From Mesorhizobium norvegicum (lineage in GTDB: Bacteria; Pseudomonadota; Alphaproteobacteria; Rhizobiales; Rhizobiaceae): a stretch of 42,180 bases of DNA. This document shows, piece after piece, positions 25,299 to 34,145 of the stretch. Both the position numbers and the translations under genes were made by a program. Every line of letters starts with the position of its first letter. Position 1 is the first letter of the stretch. The stretch spans positions 1 through 42,180 of the forward strand of contig NZ_SMYZ01000082.1 of assembly GCF_004919685.1 (NCBI RefSeq). The letters are read 5' to 3'. The notes beneath the pieces are model-generated. The model was not told the origin of the DNA. It saw only the letters and a list, made by a program, of their open reading frames with translations, and did not search any database.

Positions 25299-26640
25299 GT
25301 ACAGAATGCTCGCTGAGGAGGGCACGGCGGTCGCCGCGCCAAAATTCGGGGCAAGCACATTGTTCAAGATCGCCGTGCCGCTGGGTGCGGTGGTCTTCGC
25401 CGGCTGGATGATCTATGCGGCGACGCGTGCGTCGGACAAGCCGCTGTTGACGGCGTCGGATGGCGAGGAGTTTCACACCACACAGTTTCCCGCACCTGGG
25501 CTCGATACGCCGCGTCCCCAGCTTGATAACGGCACCCTGAAAATCTCGACGGCTCCCGAGGAGCCGCCGGCGGCACCAGCGCAGCCGCCGTCCACGATCG
25601 AGGCTCCCCCTCCCCCTCCGCCAGCATTGCAACCGCCTGCGGCTCCACAGCAGGTTCAGGACGATTCCGAGGCCCGGCGTCTGGCTGAGGAAGAACGGCG
25701 CAGGCAGGAAGAAGAGGAGCGCCGCAAATGGGAGCGCCTGCGCGCCAAGCAGCTCGTCGTCGATAGCGGCGATACGCCTGGCAGTGCATCAGCACTGGGC
25801 GGCAATGGAACGGATCCAGCGGCGGCCGGGAACGCAGGCGAGGGCGAGGAGGACCCCAATCGGCGTTTTTTGGCACGGGCGAGCCAGAGCGGAGCGGATA
25901 CATCGAAGGCCACGATGAACCCGCGCACCGACGCTCTGGTCGCCCAGGGGACGATGATCAAGGGCGTGCTCGAGACCGCGATCCAGAGCGATCTTGCCGG
26001 TATGGTTCGGGCTATCGTGTCGGAGGATGTATGGTCGTTCGACGGTCGCAGGGTTTTGATCCCCGGTGGCTCCCGCCTTATCGGTGAATATCGCAGTGGC
26101 CTCGCAACCGGCCAAACGCGGGTGTTCATTGTGTGGACACGCCTGCTTCGATCGGACGGCATGTCGGTGCAACTCGGTTCGACCGGCACCGACGAGCTCG
26201 GTCGCAGCGGCATGCCGGGCGAGGTCGACAACCATTATTTCGAGCGGTTCGGCTCGGCGATCCTTCTAAGTGTCGTGGGCGGCGCGACCCAGTTCATCGC
26301 CAACCTTGGCAATGACCAGAACGGGTCGAACACCAATCAGACCTATACTGATCCGCAGACCGGACAGACGGTGACAGCGCAGACGCAACCCAACCAGTAC
26401 ATGCAGAGCGCCCGCCAGATCGGCGCGCAACAGATTTCGCAAAGCCTCAACCGCATTGCCGAAGAGGCGCTTCGCAACTCGATCAATATCGCGCCCACGA
26501 TCCACGTCGATCAGGGGTCGCGCATCATGGTGTTCGTGCGCCGCGACCTCGATTTTTCGGAGTTCTATCCGGACCCGGTACGCGAGGCTTTGAGGGAGAT
26601 ACGACGTGAGCGGGCAGCAAAGAACCGTCTTTCTAAATAA
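25282..26640 (+). CDS. virB10: VirB10 core-complex protein
   Basis: A 452-residue protein that spans both membranes. One membrane helix is at about residues 28-48 (LFKIAVPLGAVVFAGWMIYA), then a Pro-rich linker (about 92-122, with PPPPPP), a short Glu/Arg coiled coil (about 128-155), and the conserved TrbI/VirB10 beta-barrel domain (about 210-435: TMIKGVLETAIQSDLAGMVR, VLIPGGSRLIGEY, RIMVFVRRDLDF). It transduces energy from the ATPases to the outer-membrane pore. It overlaps virB9 by 17 bp and virB11 by 35 bp. Confidence 0.96.
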   Translation: MPSPNEYRMLAEEGTAVAAPKFGASTLFKIAVPLGAVVFAGWMIYAATRASDKPLLTASDGEEFHTTQFPAPGLDTPRPQLDNGTLKISTAPEEPPAAPAQPPSTIEAPPPPPPALQPPAAPQQVQDDSEARRLAEEERRRQEEEERRKWERLRAKQLVVDSGDTPGSASALGGNGTDPAAAGNAGEGEEDPNRRFLARASQSGADTSKATMNPRTDALVAQGTMIKGVLETAIQSDLAGMVRAIVSEDVWSFDGRRVLIPGGSRLIGEYRSGLATGQTRVFIVWTRLLRSDGMSVQLGSTGTDELGRSGMPGEVDNHYFERFGSAILLSVVGGATQFIANLGNDQNGSNTNQTYTDPQTGQTVTAQTQPNQYMQSARQIGAQQISQSLNRIAEEALRNSINIAPTIHVDQGSRIMVFVRRDLDFSEFYPDPVREALREIRRERAAKNRLSK

Positions 26641-27652
26641 GGCGCTGGGGCCCGTGCGGCGCTGGCTCGATGACGAGCGCGTGGTGGAAATCTGTGCGAA
26701 CGGGCCTGGACTTGTATGGGTCGAAATCGTTGGCTCCGCCCATATGGAGCCCTTCGACGTGCCTGAGCTCGACCGCGCCGCGATCACATACCTCATGGAA
26801 CGTATAGCGGCATCATCCTCCCAGTCGGTCAGCGAGGAAAATCCCTTGCTTTCGGCCGCCCTCCCCGGCGGCGAACGTTTTCAAGGCGTGCTTGCGCCGG
26901 CAACCCCGACAGGGGGCGCCTTCGCGATCCGCAAGCAGGTGGTGAAGGATATGCGCCTTGAGGATTATCGGAAGCGGGGGGCGTTCGATACGATCTCCGT
27001 CCAGGATCCCGGCGACTTGAGCGAGACTGACAGCGCCCTTTGCGAATATCTCGACGCCGGCAAGATCGAGGATTTCCTCCGCTTGGCCGTGCGCGAACGT
27101 TATTCGATCTTGCTTTCGGGAGGCACATCGTCGGGCAAAACGACATTTTTGAACGCGATTTTGCACGAGGTGCCTTCGGATGAGCGTATTCTCACGATTG
27201 AGGATACGCGCGAGGTCAAACCCCACCAGCCCAACTATCTGCCCCTCGTCGCGTCAAAGGGCGACCAGGGCCTGGCGCGCGTGACCGTTGAAACGCTGCT
27301 GCAGGCGGCGATGCGCTTGCGGCCGGATCGAATCTTCCTGGGCGAGATCCGGGGAGCGGAAGCCTATTCGTTCTTGCGCGCCGTCAACACGGGTCATCCC
27401 GGATCGATCACGACGATCCATGCGGACAGCCCGGCCGGTGCGTTCGAGCAGCTGGCTTTGATGGTCATGCAGGCCGGGCTCGGGCTGAGCAAGGCGGAGA
27501 TCATCGATTACGTGCGGTCGGTCCTGCCGATTGTGATCCAACAGACGCGCCGGGGCGGCTGGCGCGGAACCTCGGCGATCTGGTTCAACCGCATGACTGA
27601 GTGGAGAGCCGCCAGAAAGGTTCCCCAGAATGTCTCGCTTATTGGCTTATAG
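26606..27652 (+). CDS. virB11: VirB11 hexameric ATPase
   Basis: A 348-residue secretion ATPase of the VirB11/GspE class. Walker A GGTSSGKT lies at 172-179, followed by ILTIEDTREVKPHQPNYLPL (Asp box), RIFLGEIRGAEAYSFLRAVN (Walker B) and NTGHPGSITTIHADSP (His box). All are intact, so it should be active on the cytoplasmic face of the channel. The start is GTG 26606, inside the virB10 end. The last 23 bp overlap virD4. Confidence 0.97.
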   Translation: MSGQQRTVFLNKALGPVRRWLDDERVVEICANGPGLVWVEIVGSAHMEPFDVPELDRAAITYLMERIAASSSQSVSEENPLLSAALPGGERFQGVLAPATPTGGAFAIRKQVVKDMRLEDYRKRGAFDTISVQDPGDLSETDSALCEYLDAGKIEDFLRLAVRERYSILLSGGTSSGKTTFLNAILHEVPSDERILTIEDTREVKPHQPNYLPLVASKGDQGLARVTVETLLQAAMRLRPDRIFLGEIRGAEAYSFLRAVNTGHPGSITTIHADSPAGAFEQLALMVMQAGLGLSKAEIIDYVRSVLPIVIQQTRRGGWRGTSAIWFNRMTEWRAARKVPQNVSLIGL

Positions 27653-29957
27653 GCTTTTCCTCGGCCTCATCGGCCTCGCCGCCTTCTTTGCTCTTTGGAG
27701 CCTGGCCTACGAGCTGGTGGCGACATGGCGTTGGAATCCCGCCCTCCCTTCCGAAGGCGCCTCGCGCTGGGGGCTTGTAAAGTACCAGAACGCGCAACGC
27801 AGCCTGAGCGGCCTGTTCGTTGCCTGGCAGCATTTCAGCCAGCGCCTGGCCTATCATCCCACGCAGGGCGAGACGATCATTCGGGGCGCGATCGCGGTCG
27901 CGGTTGTCGTGGCGATCGGCGTCGGCCTGATCTTTGCAAGCCTGATCAACCGCAAGCCAAAGCACTACGGCGATGCACGGTTCGGCACGATCATGGACGC
28001 CGAAAGGCAAAACCTGCTGGCAAAGCAAGGCTTGATCCTCGGCAAGATGGGTGGGGCGACGATCCGCTCGGATGATCCCGCGCACGTCCTGGTGGTCGGG
28101 CCGACCCGATCCGGCAAGGGCGTCAGCTTTGTCATACCGAACGGTTATATGTGGCGAGGATCCTCTGTGTGGTTCGATCCTAAGCGGGAAAACTTCGAGG
28201 CGTTCGGTGCGCACCGGCAGGCTCTCGGCGACAAGGTCTTTTTCTTTTCCCCCGGCGAGCGGGACTCGCATCGCTATAATCCGCTGGATTTCATCCGGCG
28301 CGATGCGCGCATGCCGACGGACTGCGCGGTGGTCTCCTCCTTCATCATCCCGGAGGCGACAGGAAGTTCCGAGATCTGGGCGCGCGCCGGCCGGCAGCTG
28401 CTTGCGGCCATGATCGGCTATGTCCTGACATCGCCGCGTTATGAGGGGCAGCGTCATTTGCGCGCCGTCGCGATGCTTCTTTCGACCGGCGTGGACTTTC
28501 TGAGGGTGCTGACGAATATCCGTAATGACGAGGAAAAATATCTGCCGTCGTGGGTCCTGCACGGGCTCAACCAGTTCATTGCGCTGGAAAAGGAAACGCG
28601 AAACTCGGCCTACTTCAACCTGACGGCGGCTCTCAACCCCTGGACCAATGATCTCGTTGCGGCCGCTACGGCGTCGACCGATTTCGATATCTCGAAGCTT
28701 CGCAAGGACCCGACGGCCCTCTTCATCGGCTGCTCGGTGGCGCAGCTCGACGTGTTCCGGCCCATCATCAAAATCCTGGTTCAGCAAATCCATGATGTGT
28801 TGATGGCCTCCTTGCCGGGCCCGGACGAGCCCTACCAGGTCCTGGTGATGATCGACGAGTTTCGCCAACTCGGCAAAATGGAGTCTATCGTGTCCAAGCT
28901 AGCGATCAACGCGGGCTATGGCTTCCGCATGGTCCTGGTCCTGCAGGACCTCGCCCAGCTCGACGAGGTCTATGGTAAAGCGACGCGGCAGACCACTGTG
29001 TCCGCGTGCCAGGTGAAGCTTTTCATCCGCATGAACGACGTGGAGACCTCGGAATATGTCTCTGTAATGCTGGGACCGACCACGATCGAGGTGCCCACGC
29101 CGATCATCAGGGCCGGTCAAGGTATATTTGGAGGTCGAGACAAGAGTTTAAGTTACCAGGAAAGGCCGTTCCGGACGGCGGCGGAGCTTCGACAGATGCC
29201 GGCGAAGCAGGCCGTAGTTCTGGTCATGAGCGCACCTGGTTTCATGGTGCGCAAGATCACCCATTATAAGGACGCTCCCTATAAGGCGACCTACCAGGAG
29301 TTTCGGCACCGGCGCTTGAAGGTTCCGCCTCTCTCACGATGGCAGGATCTTCCGCTGCGCTCCATGGCGGAGGTCGAAGCGGCGGCTAGCAATGCGCCGG
29401 CGGCACCTTTCGAGTTGGGGGAACCCGATACCGTCGAAGCGCCGGTTTCGGGCGATACAGCCTATGCCGAGGCGGTGCCGCCTGCGAATGGTGCGGCGGC
29501 TGAAAGGGCTGGTCCCGTCGGGTTAAAGCCGAAAGTAAAGAGCGGCAGCGCGGACGCACCACAGGCGCTGCCAAGCTCAGGCCTTCCAACGGGCGGTGAG
29601 GCTGAAGCAAAGAGCGAGGTCGCCGCTGAAGTTCCGGAGTTGAAGCCGAAGCGGACCGCTCAGACAGCCGATGATGCGCCGAGGCCGCTTCCCACCCTTG
29701 GCCGGCGATCGGCGCCGGCAGCATCAAAGGCGTCTGACCCGAGTGCGTCTGAAGGCAAGGCGAGTATCTTGCAATTCCAAGTCCGGCCGGGAAACAAGTC
29801 CACGTCGATCGCCGCGCTGCTCGCATCGCTCGATCAGGAAGTGGAGGCCGGCGCTCGTTCCCTGTCACCGTCAGTGGATAGCGGAGATGTCGACGGGGTA
29901 CCGTCAGCCGCTCTTGAGGCGCTGCAGGATCAAATTAGACGTCACGGCGATCGCTAG
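27630..29957 (+). CDS. virD4: VirD4/TraG coupling protein
   Basis: A 775-residue coupling ATPase that brings the relaxase-DNA complex to the channel. It has two N-terminal membrane helices (about 8-28 and 87-108), Walker A GPTRSGKG at 157-164 and Walker B VLVMIDEF at 404-411. Sequence typical of the family continues to about residue 575. After that comes an extension of about 200 residues rich in Ala, Pro, Lys and Glu, probably disordered, with three KPK-type basic repeats (LKPKVKSG, ELKPKRTA). It is the last gene of the secretion operon. Confidence 0.96.
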   Translation: MSRLLAYRLFLGLIGLAAFFALWSLAYELVATWRWNPALPSEGASRWGLVKYQNAQRSLSGLFVAWQHFSQRLAYHPTQGETIIRGAIAVAVVVAIGVGLIFASLINRKPKHYGDARFGTIMDAERQNLLAKQGLILGKMGGATIRSDDPAHVLVVGPTRSGKGVSFVIPNGYMWRGSSVWFDPKRENFEAFGAHRQALGDKVFFFSPGERDSHRYNPLDFIRRDARMPTDCAVVSSFIIPEATGSSEIWARAGRQLLAAMIGYVLTSPRYEGQRHLRAVAMLLSTGVDFLRVLTNIRNDEEKYLPSWVLHGLNQFIALEKETRNSAYFNLTAALNPWTNDLVAAATASTDFDISKLRKDPTALFIGCSVAQLDVFRPIIKILVQQIHDVLMASLPGPDEPYQVLVMIDEFRQLGKMESIVSKLAINAGYGFRMVLVLQDLAQLDEVYGKATRQTTVSACQVKLFIRMNDVETSEYVSVMLGPTTIEVPTPIIRAGQGIFGGRDKSLSYQERPFRTAAELRQMPAKQAVVLVMSAPGFMVRKITHYKDAPYKATYQEFRHRRLKVPPLSRWQDLPLRSMAEVEAAASNAPAAPFELGEPDTVEAPVSGDTAYAEAVPPANGAAAERAGPVGLKPKVKSGSADAPQALPSSGLPTGGEAEAKSEVAAEVPELKPKRTAQTADDAPRPLPTLGRRSAPAASKASDPSASEGKASILQFQVRPGNKSTSIAALLASLDQEVEAGARSLSPSVDSGDVDGVPSAALEALQDQIRRHGDR

Positions 29958-30047
29958 GACGTGAAATTCAGTTGAAATGAGCGATTTGTGCGTTCGGTAC
30001 TTATGTCGAGTGTGAGAACCAGACAAAACGTCCCTAATCCGATGGCG

Positions 30048-30072
30048 GGCGCATCGAACCGGTTCGAGCGCC
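30048..30072. promoter_or_regulatory. Cruciform-forming palindrome after virD4
   Basis: The perfect palindrome TCGAACCGGTTCGA (30054-30067) is extended on both sides by GGCGC and GCGCC with one bulged A. It sits 90 bp after the virD4 stop in a 214-bp gap. There is no T-run, so it is not a standard terminator; a protein-binding site or part of a transfer origin are alternatives. Confidence 0.45.
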
Positions 30073-30142
30073 TCCCGGTTCTTGGTGGGGACGTGAGCTG
30101 ATTGCTCGTCCGTAAAATGCGATTGATTTCACTCTAGCCAAC

Positions 30143-30162
30143 CTGTATCAAAACCGATACAG
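30143..30162. promoter_or_regulatory. Inverted repeat, probable HigBA operator
   Basis: CTGTATC (30143-30149) and GATACAG (30156-30162) are exact inverted repeats with a 6-bp spacer, 9 bp before the toxin start. This is the usual position for autorepression by a HigA-type antitoxin. No clear ribosome-binding site lies between it and the ATG. Confidence 0.6.
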
Positions 30163-30171
30163 TGCACCCCG

Positions 30172-30495
30172 ATGAAGGTGATTGAATGGCTTGGAAGCAG
30201 TAGGGCGGATGTTCGAGCGTTTCCTGACGATGCGCGGATAGAGGCCGGCTGGCAGCTCGAACTTGTCCAGCGCGGCGACGATCCCGACGATTGGAAGCCT
30301 ATGCAGATCGTGGGGGCCGGCGTCAGGGAAATCAGAGTCCGAGAGGCATCCGGAGCGTTCCGCGTCATGTATCTGGCAACCCTAGAGGACCGCGTTTTGG
30401 TGCTTCATGCGTTCCAGAAGAAGACACAGGCCACATCCAAGAAAGACCTCGATCTGGCGGCTCAACGGCTAAAACGATGGAAGACAGAACGATGA
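30172..30495 (+). CDS. HigB-like toxin (RelE superfamily, Gp49-like)
   Basis: A 107-residue protein of the phage-derived Gp49-like/HigB group: GWQLELVQRGDDPDDWKPMQ, then GVREIRVREASGAFRVMYLA and VLVLHAFQKKTQATSKKDLD, ending in a basic helix. The VRE...FRVMY and LHAFQKKTQ motifs are diagnostic. It is expected to cut mRNA at the ribosome when not bound by the antitoxin. Toxin-first order is normal for this class. The stop overlaps the antitoxin ATG by 4 bp. Confidence 0.88.
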   Translation: MKVIEWLGSSRADVRAFPDDARIEAGWQLELVQRGDDPDDWKPMQIVGAGVREIRVREASGAFRVMYLATLEDRVLVLHAFQKKTQATSKKDLDLAAQRLKRWKTER

Positions 30496-30773
30496 ATGTA
30501 GAAATCTATGAGAACGTCTGGGACGCCCTGGCGGACACCGAACAGGAGGCAGCAAACCTTAAAGCGCGCTCGGCGCTGCTCTACGAAATCCGTAAGGCAG
30601 TCCAGCGTTGGGGCATTCCCCAGGAGGAAGCCGCCAAGCGGCTCGGCCTGACGCGCCCTCGTATCAATGATCTGCTGCGCGGTAAGCTCGCCAAGTTCTC
30701 GCTTGACGCGCTCGTCAACATCGCCGCCTCCGCTCACTTGGATATAGAAATCCGGGTGAAGGAGGTTGCATAA
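30492..30773 (+). CDS. HigA-like XRE antitoxin
   Basis: A 93-residue protein beginning MNVEIYENVWDALADTEQEA. The helix-turn-helix lies at about 30-85 (LYEIRKAVQRWGIPQEEAAK, RLGLTRPRINDLLRGKLAKF). It should bind the upstream toxin and repress the pair through the 30143-30162 repeat. ATG 30492 is set by the overlap with the toxin stop. The pair looks intact. Confidence 0.9.
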   Translation: MNVEIYENVWDALADTEQEAANLKARSALLYEIRKAVQRWGIPQEEAAKRLGLTRPRINDLLRGKLAKFSLDALVNIAASAHLDIEIRVKEVA

Positions 30774-30905
30774 TCACGAGGTGTCTAATCCTCGCCTTTC
30801 CTCGGAGTACATCCGCGTTTGGACGCGAGCGTGGGCCGAACGGAGCGCTGCCAGAGCCCCGGCTTAGGGAGCAACGAGCCTACGCGGTGCTGCATGGCGA
30901 GGTGA

Positions 30906-33413
30906 CTATTGCTTTTGCGGCTTATGTGAATCCGGTTCCTCGCCATCCACGGGTGAGGTGTTGATGCTTTTCGATTGCAGGCGCTGCAGCTCTTCGAGAC
31001 GTTCGCCCTTGACCGTGTTTGGATCGAGCCGTTCGGACGGATTCTGCGCCAATGCGCGAGCGGCCTCGCTTGCAGCCTGCGCCTCGCGAGCTTCCTTCGC
31101 CGCGATGCTTTCGGCATTTCGAACCATTTCGCGGTCTTGTGCAACCTGCTCAAGCGATGTCGGATCGATTGAGCCGGCATGTTCATCACGAAGTTGTTGC
31201 TCGATGGCACGATTGCGGATTTCGTTCGCGCGCTGTGCCTCTAGGTGCTCCGTAGCGTCGATCTCACGTGCACGATTTGTGAGCTGCACGGCCGCTGGTT
31301 CGTGTTGAGCAGGACCATATTCTTGTCGCGCCTTTTCCCAAGCATAATCTTTAACATGTTCAGCAAAGGGCTCATCTTGTTCCGCGTTTCTTTTCGAATA
31401 GAATTCGTCATCTGAGCGTTGCACGGATCTTGCGAACGCCGCTACGTCAACATCCGTCCATTCCGACGGATCTTTGATCCTATACTGTTCATCTTCCATC
31501 TCCCATGCTCTTGCGATAAGCGCTTCATTTCGTGATCCGGCGATCTGATGCGCTTCTTCATGCGAAATGTGCGTCACACCGCGTTCCTGCAGTGATTTGA
31601 GATCCGTCCGGATCGCCAATAGCTCCATGGTGGGCGCTGCCCGCCGCAAGAACTCCGCTTTGTTCTGGCCGTTCATCATGGCCGCTGTCTTGTTAACGGT
31701 CTCGTTGATCTGTTTCAGGTTTTCCCGCATCTGGTCCGCGCTGGCATCTGAACCCATTCGAACACCCTTTCCATCTCGAATAGCGACCACAACACTACCT
31801 GATCGGACAGCTTGCGTCATCCGATCAATTAATTGACTCGCCATCGTGTTATCCGGCTGAGCAGCTGCGACGGAGCGCCAGTCCCGAAGGCTTGCCTGGG
31901 TGGCCCGCAGCTGGCGCGCCGAAATCGGTATCTTGATCGGGTTGGCCCTCGCGTAGTCGATCCGTTGTCGTGCTTTCTCGATGACGTGCGGGTTTGCACG
32001 GGCATAGGCGCGGTCCCGCGCCTCCCTACCTGGCCGCGGCTTTTCGGCCGTGGCCACGATCGCCTTGTCGCGCGTACCATAGCTTTGTGATGACGCTCGA
32101 TAGGCCGCGGAGGTCGCGACGATTTTCATGCCCTGCGCTTGTGCGTGCTGGGCATAGAGAGCGCGCCATTCGCGAAGCTGGGCCGGACCTGGTCGCAATC
32201 GCTGACCATCCTCACCCTTCACCGCGACGATGGCATGGACATGAATATGGCCGCCCTCCTCGGCCATATCGGCATGCATCCCAAAGGCGAATTTGTGATT
32301 GGGGAACTGTTCATGCAGGAACCCACGTGCGGCCCTCACCAGGGCGTGTCCGTCCTCGCCTGACTTGGCCGACAGGATCATATGCATGGTGTCACGAGGC
32401 TTGTAGGAATTCAGCGTCTTGTCCCAGGACTGCGCGGTCTGCCGGACCGCCTCCTCAGACGCGATCGTGACGCCGTCGGCGCCGATCGCCGCTCCGTCAT
32501 GGGTAAGGCGCGAGAGCTGGAACACGACACCAGCTTTGCCGTGGCTGGGTTCCCCAATCGGCTTGACCGAAACAGTATCCTCGTTGACCCCAAGCTTCTC
32601 GGCGATCCGCGAGGCGATCATGGCCCGGGTCGGTGCCGAGAACTGGCGATCCTCCTGGCGCCGATCGGAAAAGTGAAACCGATGTTTCTTCTTCTCGTCT
32701 CCGTTCTCGCCCCGCTCGACGCTGTGTCCGGCCATGGTCGCGACGACACGCGCGACGCTCGATCCGTCCTGCAGCGTATCGATACGATAAGCGAAACCGT
32801 GGCCGGCGAAACCAGCCTGAACCGCCAGTGAATGGCGCTCGGCATTCTCCTCTCCAGCCACCGAAAGCCGGAACGTCGCGACATCGTCGCTTTCCCGCCG
32901 CTTGTCGAAGCCCTTGCCCCACTGTTTCATTTCCTCGGCAACGGCCTCCTGCGTTGCCAAGATACGCGCGTCATGCGTTTCGGGCGCGACGCCCTCCTTC
33001 TGGATATATTGACCGATGGCGGCTGCCCTTGTGACGCCATGCCCGTAGGAAATCACCTTCAGAACCGCCGGCTGATACCCGGCCGCCAGCCTGTCGGCAG
33101 CGGCCCTCGGTGCAGGTCCGTCGGCGAGCTTCCGCCGCTTCGTTGGCAGGGCGAGGTTCAGTCGCCCGGCTTTACCGCGCGGCGGCTCCAGCTCCTGGGC
33201 AGACGAGCGCGGCACGGCCGGTTCCGGTGGCTGGCTTGCCTCGGAACCGCCCTCCCCCTTCCGGCCGCGAACCGTCTTGAACAACCAATCATCGTCGTTT
33301 CCAGCAAAGGACAACATGGCCTGATGCCGGCGCTTGCGGTTCTCGTCTTCAAAAGCTGCGCTCGCGCGAATCCGATCGGCGATAGCCTGTATGGAGGACT
33401 CGTCGAGGTTCAC
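30906..33413 (-). CDS. Relaxase (MOBP-type, VirD2/RlxS-like)
   Basis: An 835-residue DNA-nicking protein that would cut at oriT and lead the strand into the recipient. Motif I is around LKVISYGHGVTRAAAIGQYI, with Y123 and Y136 as candidate nicking tyrosines. The metal-binding triad is the HIHVH run at 389-393 inside GGHIHVHAIVAVKGEDGQRL. The C-terminal 450 residues are helical and charged, with no helicase motifs; this part probably carries the transport signal. The N-terminal 115 residues before motif I are longer than in compact MOBP relaxases. It overlaps the MobC-like gene by 4 bp. Confidence 0.92.
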   Translation of the reverse strand: MNLDESSIQAIADRIRASAAFEDENRKRRHQAMLSFAGNDDDWLFKTVRGRKGEGGSEASQPPEPAVPRSSAQELEPPRGKAGRLNLALPTKRRKLADGPAPRAAADRLAAGYQPAVLKVISYGHGVTRAAAIGQYIQKEGVAPETHDARILATQEAVAEEMKQWGKGFDKRRESDDVATFRLSVAGEENAERHSLAVQAGFAGHGFAYRIDTLQDGSSVARVVATMAGHSVERGENGDEKKKHRFHFSDRRQEDRQFSAPTRAMIASRIAEKLGVNEDTVSVKPIGEPSHGKAGVVFQLSRLTHDGAAIGADGVTIASEEAVRQTAQSWDKTLNSYKPRDTMHMILSAKSGEDGHALVRAARGFLHEQFPNHKFAFGMHADMAEEGGHIHVHAIVAVKGEDGQRLRPGPAQLREWRALYAQHAQAQGMKIVATSAAYRASSQSYGTRDKAIVATAEKPRPGREARDRAYARANPHVIEKARQRIDYARANPIKIPISARQLRATQASLRDWRSVAAAQPDNTMASQLIDRMTQAVRSGSVVVAIRDGKGVRMGSDASADQMRENLKQINETVNKTAAMMNGQNKAEFLRRAAPTMELLAIRTDLKSLQERGVTHISHEEAHQIAGSRNEALIARAWEMEDEQYRIKDPSEWTDVDVAAFARSVQRSDDEFYSKRNAEQDEPFAEHVKDYAWEKARQEYGPAQHEPAAVQLTNRAREIDATEHLEAQRANEIRNRAIEQQLRDEHAGSIDPTSLEQVAQDREMVRNAESIAAKEAREAQAASEAARALAQNPSERLDPNTVKGERLEELQRLQSKSINTSPVDGEEPDSHKPQKQ

Positions 33414-33832
33414 GCGTTCTCACCATCCAGCAGATGCGCCGCCTTCCGAAGTTTCAGGCCATGCGCGATCGTCATCGCCGTCAATTCGGCGTCGACGGCT
33501 TTCACTCTCTCATCCAGTGCTTCCCATATCGGCAACGCCGTCTCCATGGGGACAGCATCGCCGGAATGAATGGCATGCAGAAGCTGGCTGAGATTTCGGC
33601 CAACCATCCGGACTTGCGAGGCCAAGGCCGCGACAGTGCGTGAATTCTCTGCCGACAGAGCGGGGCCGACATCCAGGCTGGCCCGGATGATGCGTCGCAA
33701 CGTCTCCGCCCGATCAAGCTGGAACACCTTGCAGGCCTCGTCCAGGAGTGCGCCCGCCTCCGGCCCGATATCGATCCGGGAGCGCTTTCGAGTGTCCTTT
33801 TGGGCGGGGCTGGTGCCGAAAATTCTCGCCAT
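33410..33832 (-). CDS. MobC-like relaxosome accessory protein
   Basis: From ATG 33832 (MARIFGTSPAQKDTRKRSRI) the protein has 140 residues. The first half looks like a ribbon-helix-helix DNA-binding domain (IDIGPEAGALLDEACKVFQL). The second half has VAALASQVRMVGRNLSQLLH, the MobC-type core. A TTG at 33907 would extend it by 25 residues through the palindrome at 33894-33911, so the shorter form is preferred. It likely binds near oriT, bends the DNA for the relaxase and represses the mob operon. Confidence 0.82.
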   Translation of the reverse strand: MARIFGTSPAQKDTRKRSRIDIGPEAGALLDEACKVFQLDRAETLRRIIRASLDVGPALSAENSRTVAALASQVRMVGRNLSQLLHAIHSGDAVPMETALPIWEALDERVKAVDAELTAMTIAHGLKLRKAAHLLDGENA

Positions 33833-33893
33833 GGCGGATGGGGCCTCACGTCGAAGACGGTCCAGGTCGAAGCGAAGCGACGACCTGCTCAGC

Positions 33894-33911
33894 CAATTTG
33901 GACCCAAATTG
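33894..33911. promoter_or_regulatory. Operator upstream of mobC-relaxase
   Basis: CAATTTGG and CCAAATTG are exact inverted repeats with a 2-bp spacer. The inner core TTTGG-AC-CCAAA recurs as TTTGG-CG-CCAAA at 34086-34097 before parA. A TATAAT (-10 type) occurs at 33941-33946, inside the palindrome CATTATAATG. Confidence 0.6.
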
Positions 33912-34017
33912 CGTATCTTGTCAATTCACGATGCAACATTATAATGAGCTGATGACTCGCTAATCCATAACCATCTATGCCTTCTTGAGCATTGCACAGA
34001 CACGCAAATTTATATTA

Positions 34018-34126
34018 TTACATAGGCACTTAGGCGCATATGCACCTTGTTGCATCGGCGCATAGGCAAAATGCAAGAAAGTCACTTTGGCGCCAAATTG
34101 CCTACACGCATTGACGCCAAGGTGAC
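34018..34126. repeat. Repeat-rich control region before parA
   Basis: Near-direct repeats TAGGCGCATATGCA (34031-34044) and TCGGCGCATAGGCA (34056-34069) are 25 bp apart, with a further CATAGGCA at 34021. Then GTCACTTTGGCGCCAA (34081-34096) pairs with TTGACGCCAAGGTGAC (34111-34126) as a 16-bp inverted repeat with 14 matches. The first arm holds the perfect palindrome TTTGGCGCCAAA. The region is a candidate partition site, operator cluster or oriT flank. Confidence 0.55.
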
Positions 34127-34145
34127 GCGACATTTGGAAAAAACA

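Noticed and set aside
24423..25367. 314-residue frame opposite virB9/virB10
   Set aside because: Antisense to two well-supported genes; no recognisable motif.
27639..28868. 409-residue frame opposite virD4
   Set aside because: It lies wholly antisense to the strongly supported coupling-protein gene and has His/Arg-rich shadow composition.
11811..33947. CATTATAATG as a regulon motif (near 11815, 11841 and 33938)
   Set aside because: The shared core is explained by TATAAT -10 boxes, which are palindromic with their flanks; three copies are weak evidence for a common regulator.
33908..34145. A defined oriT nic site
   Set aside because: The location is right, but no known nic consensus could be recognised, so only the repeats are reported.
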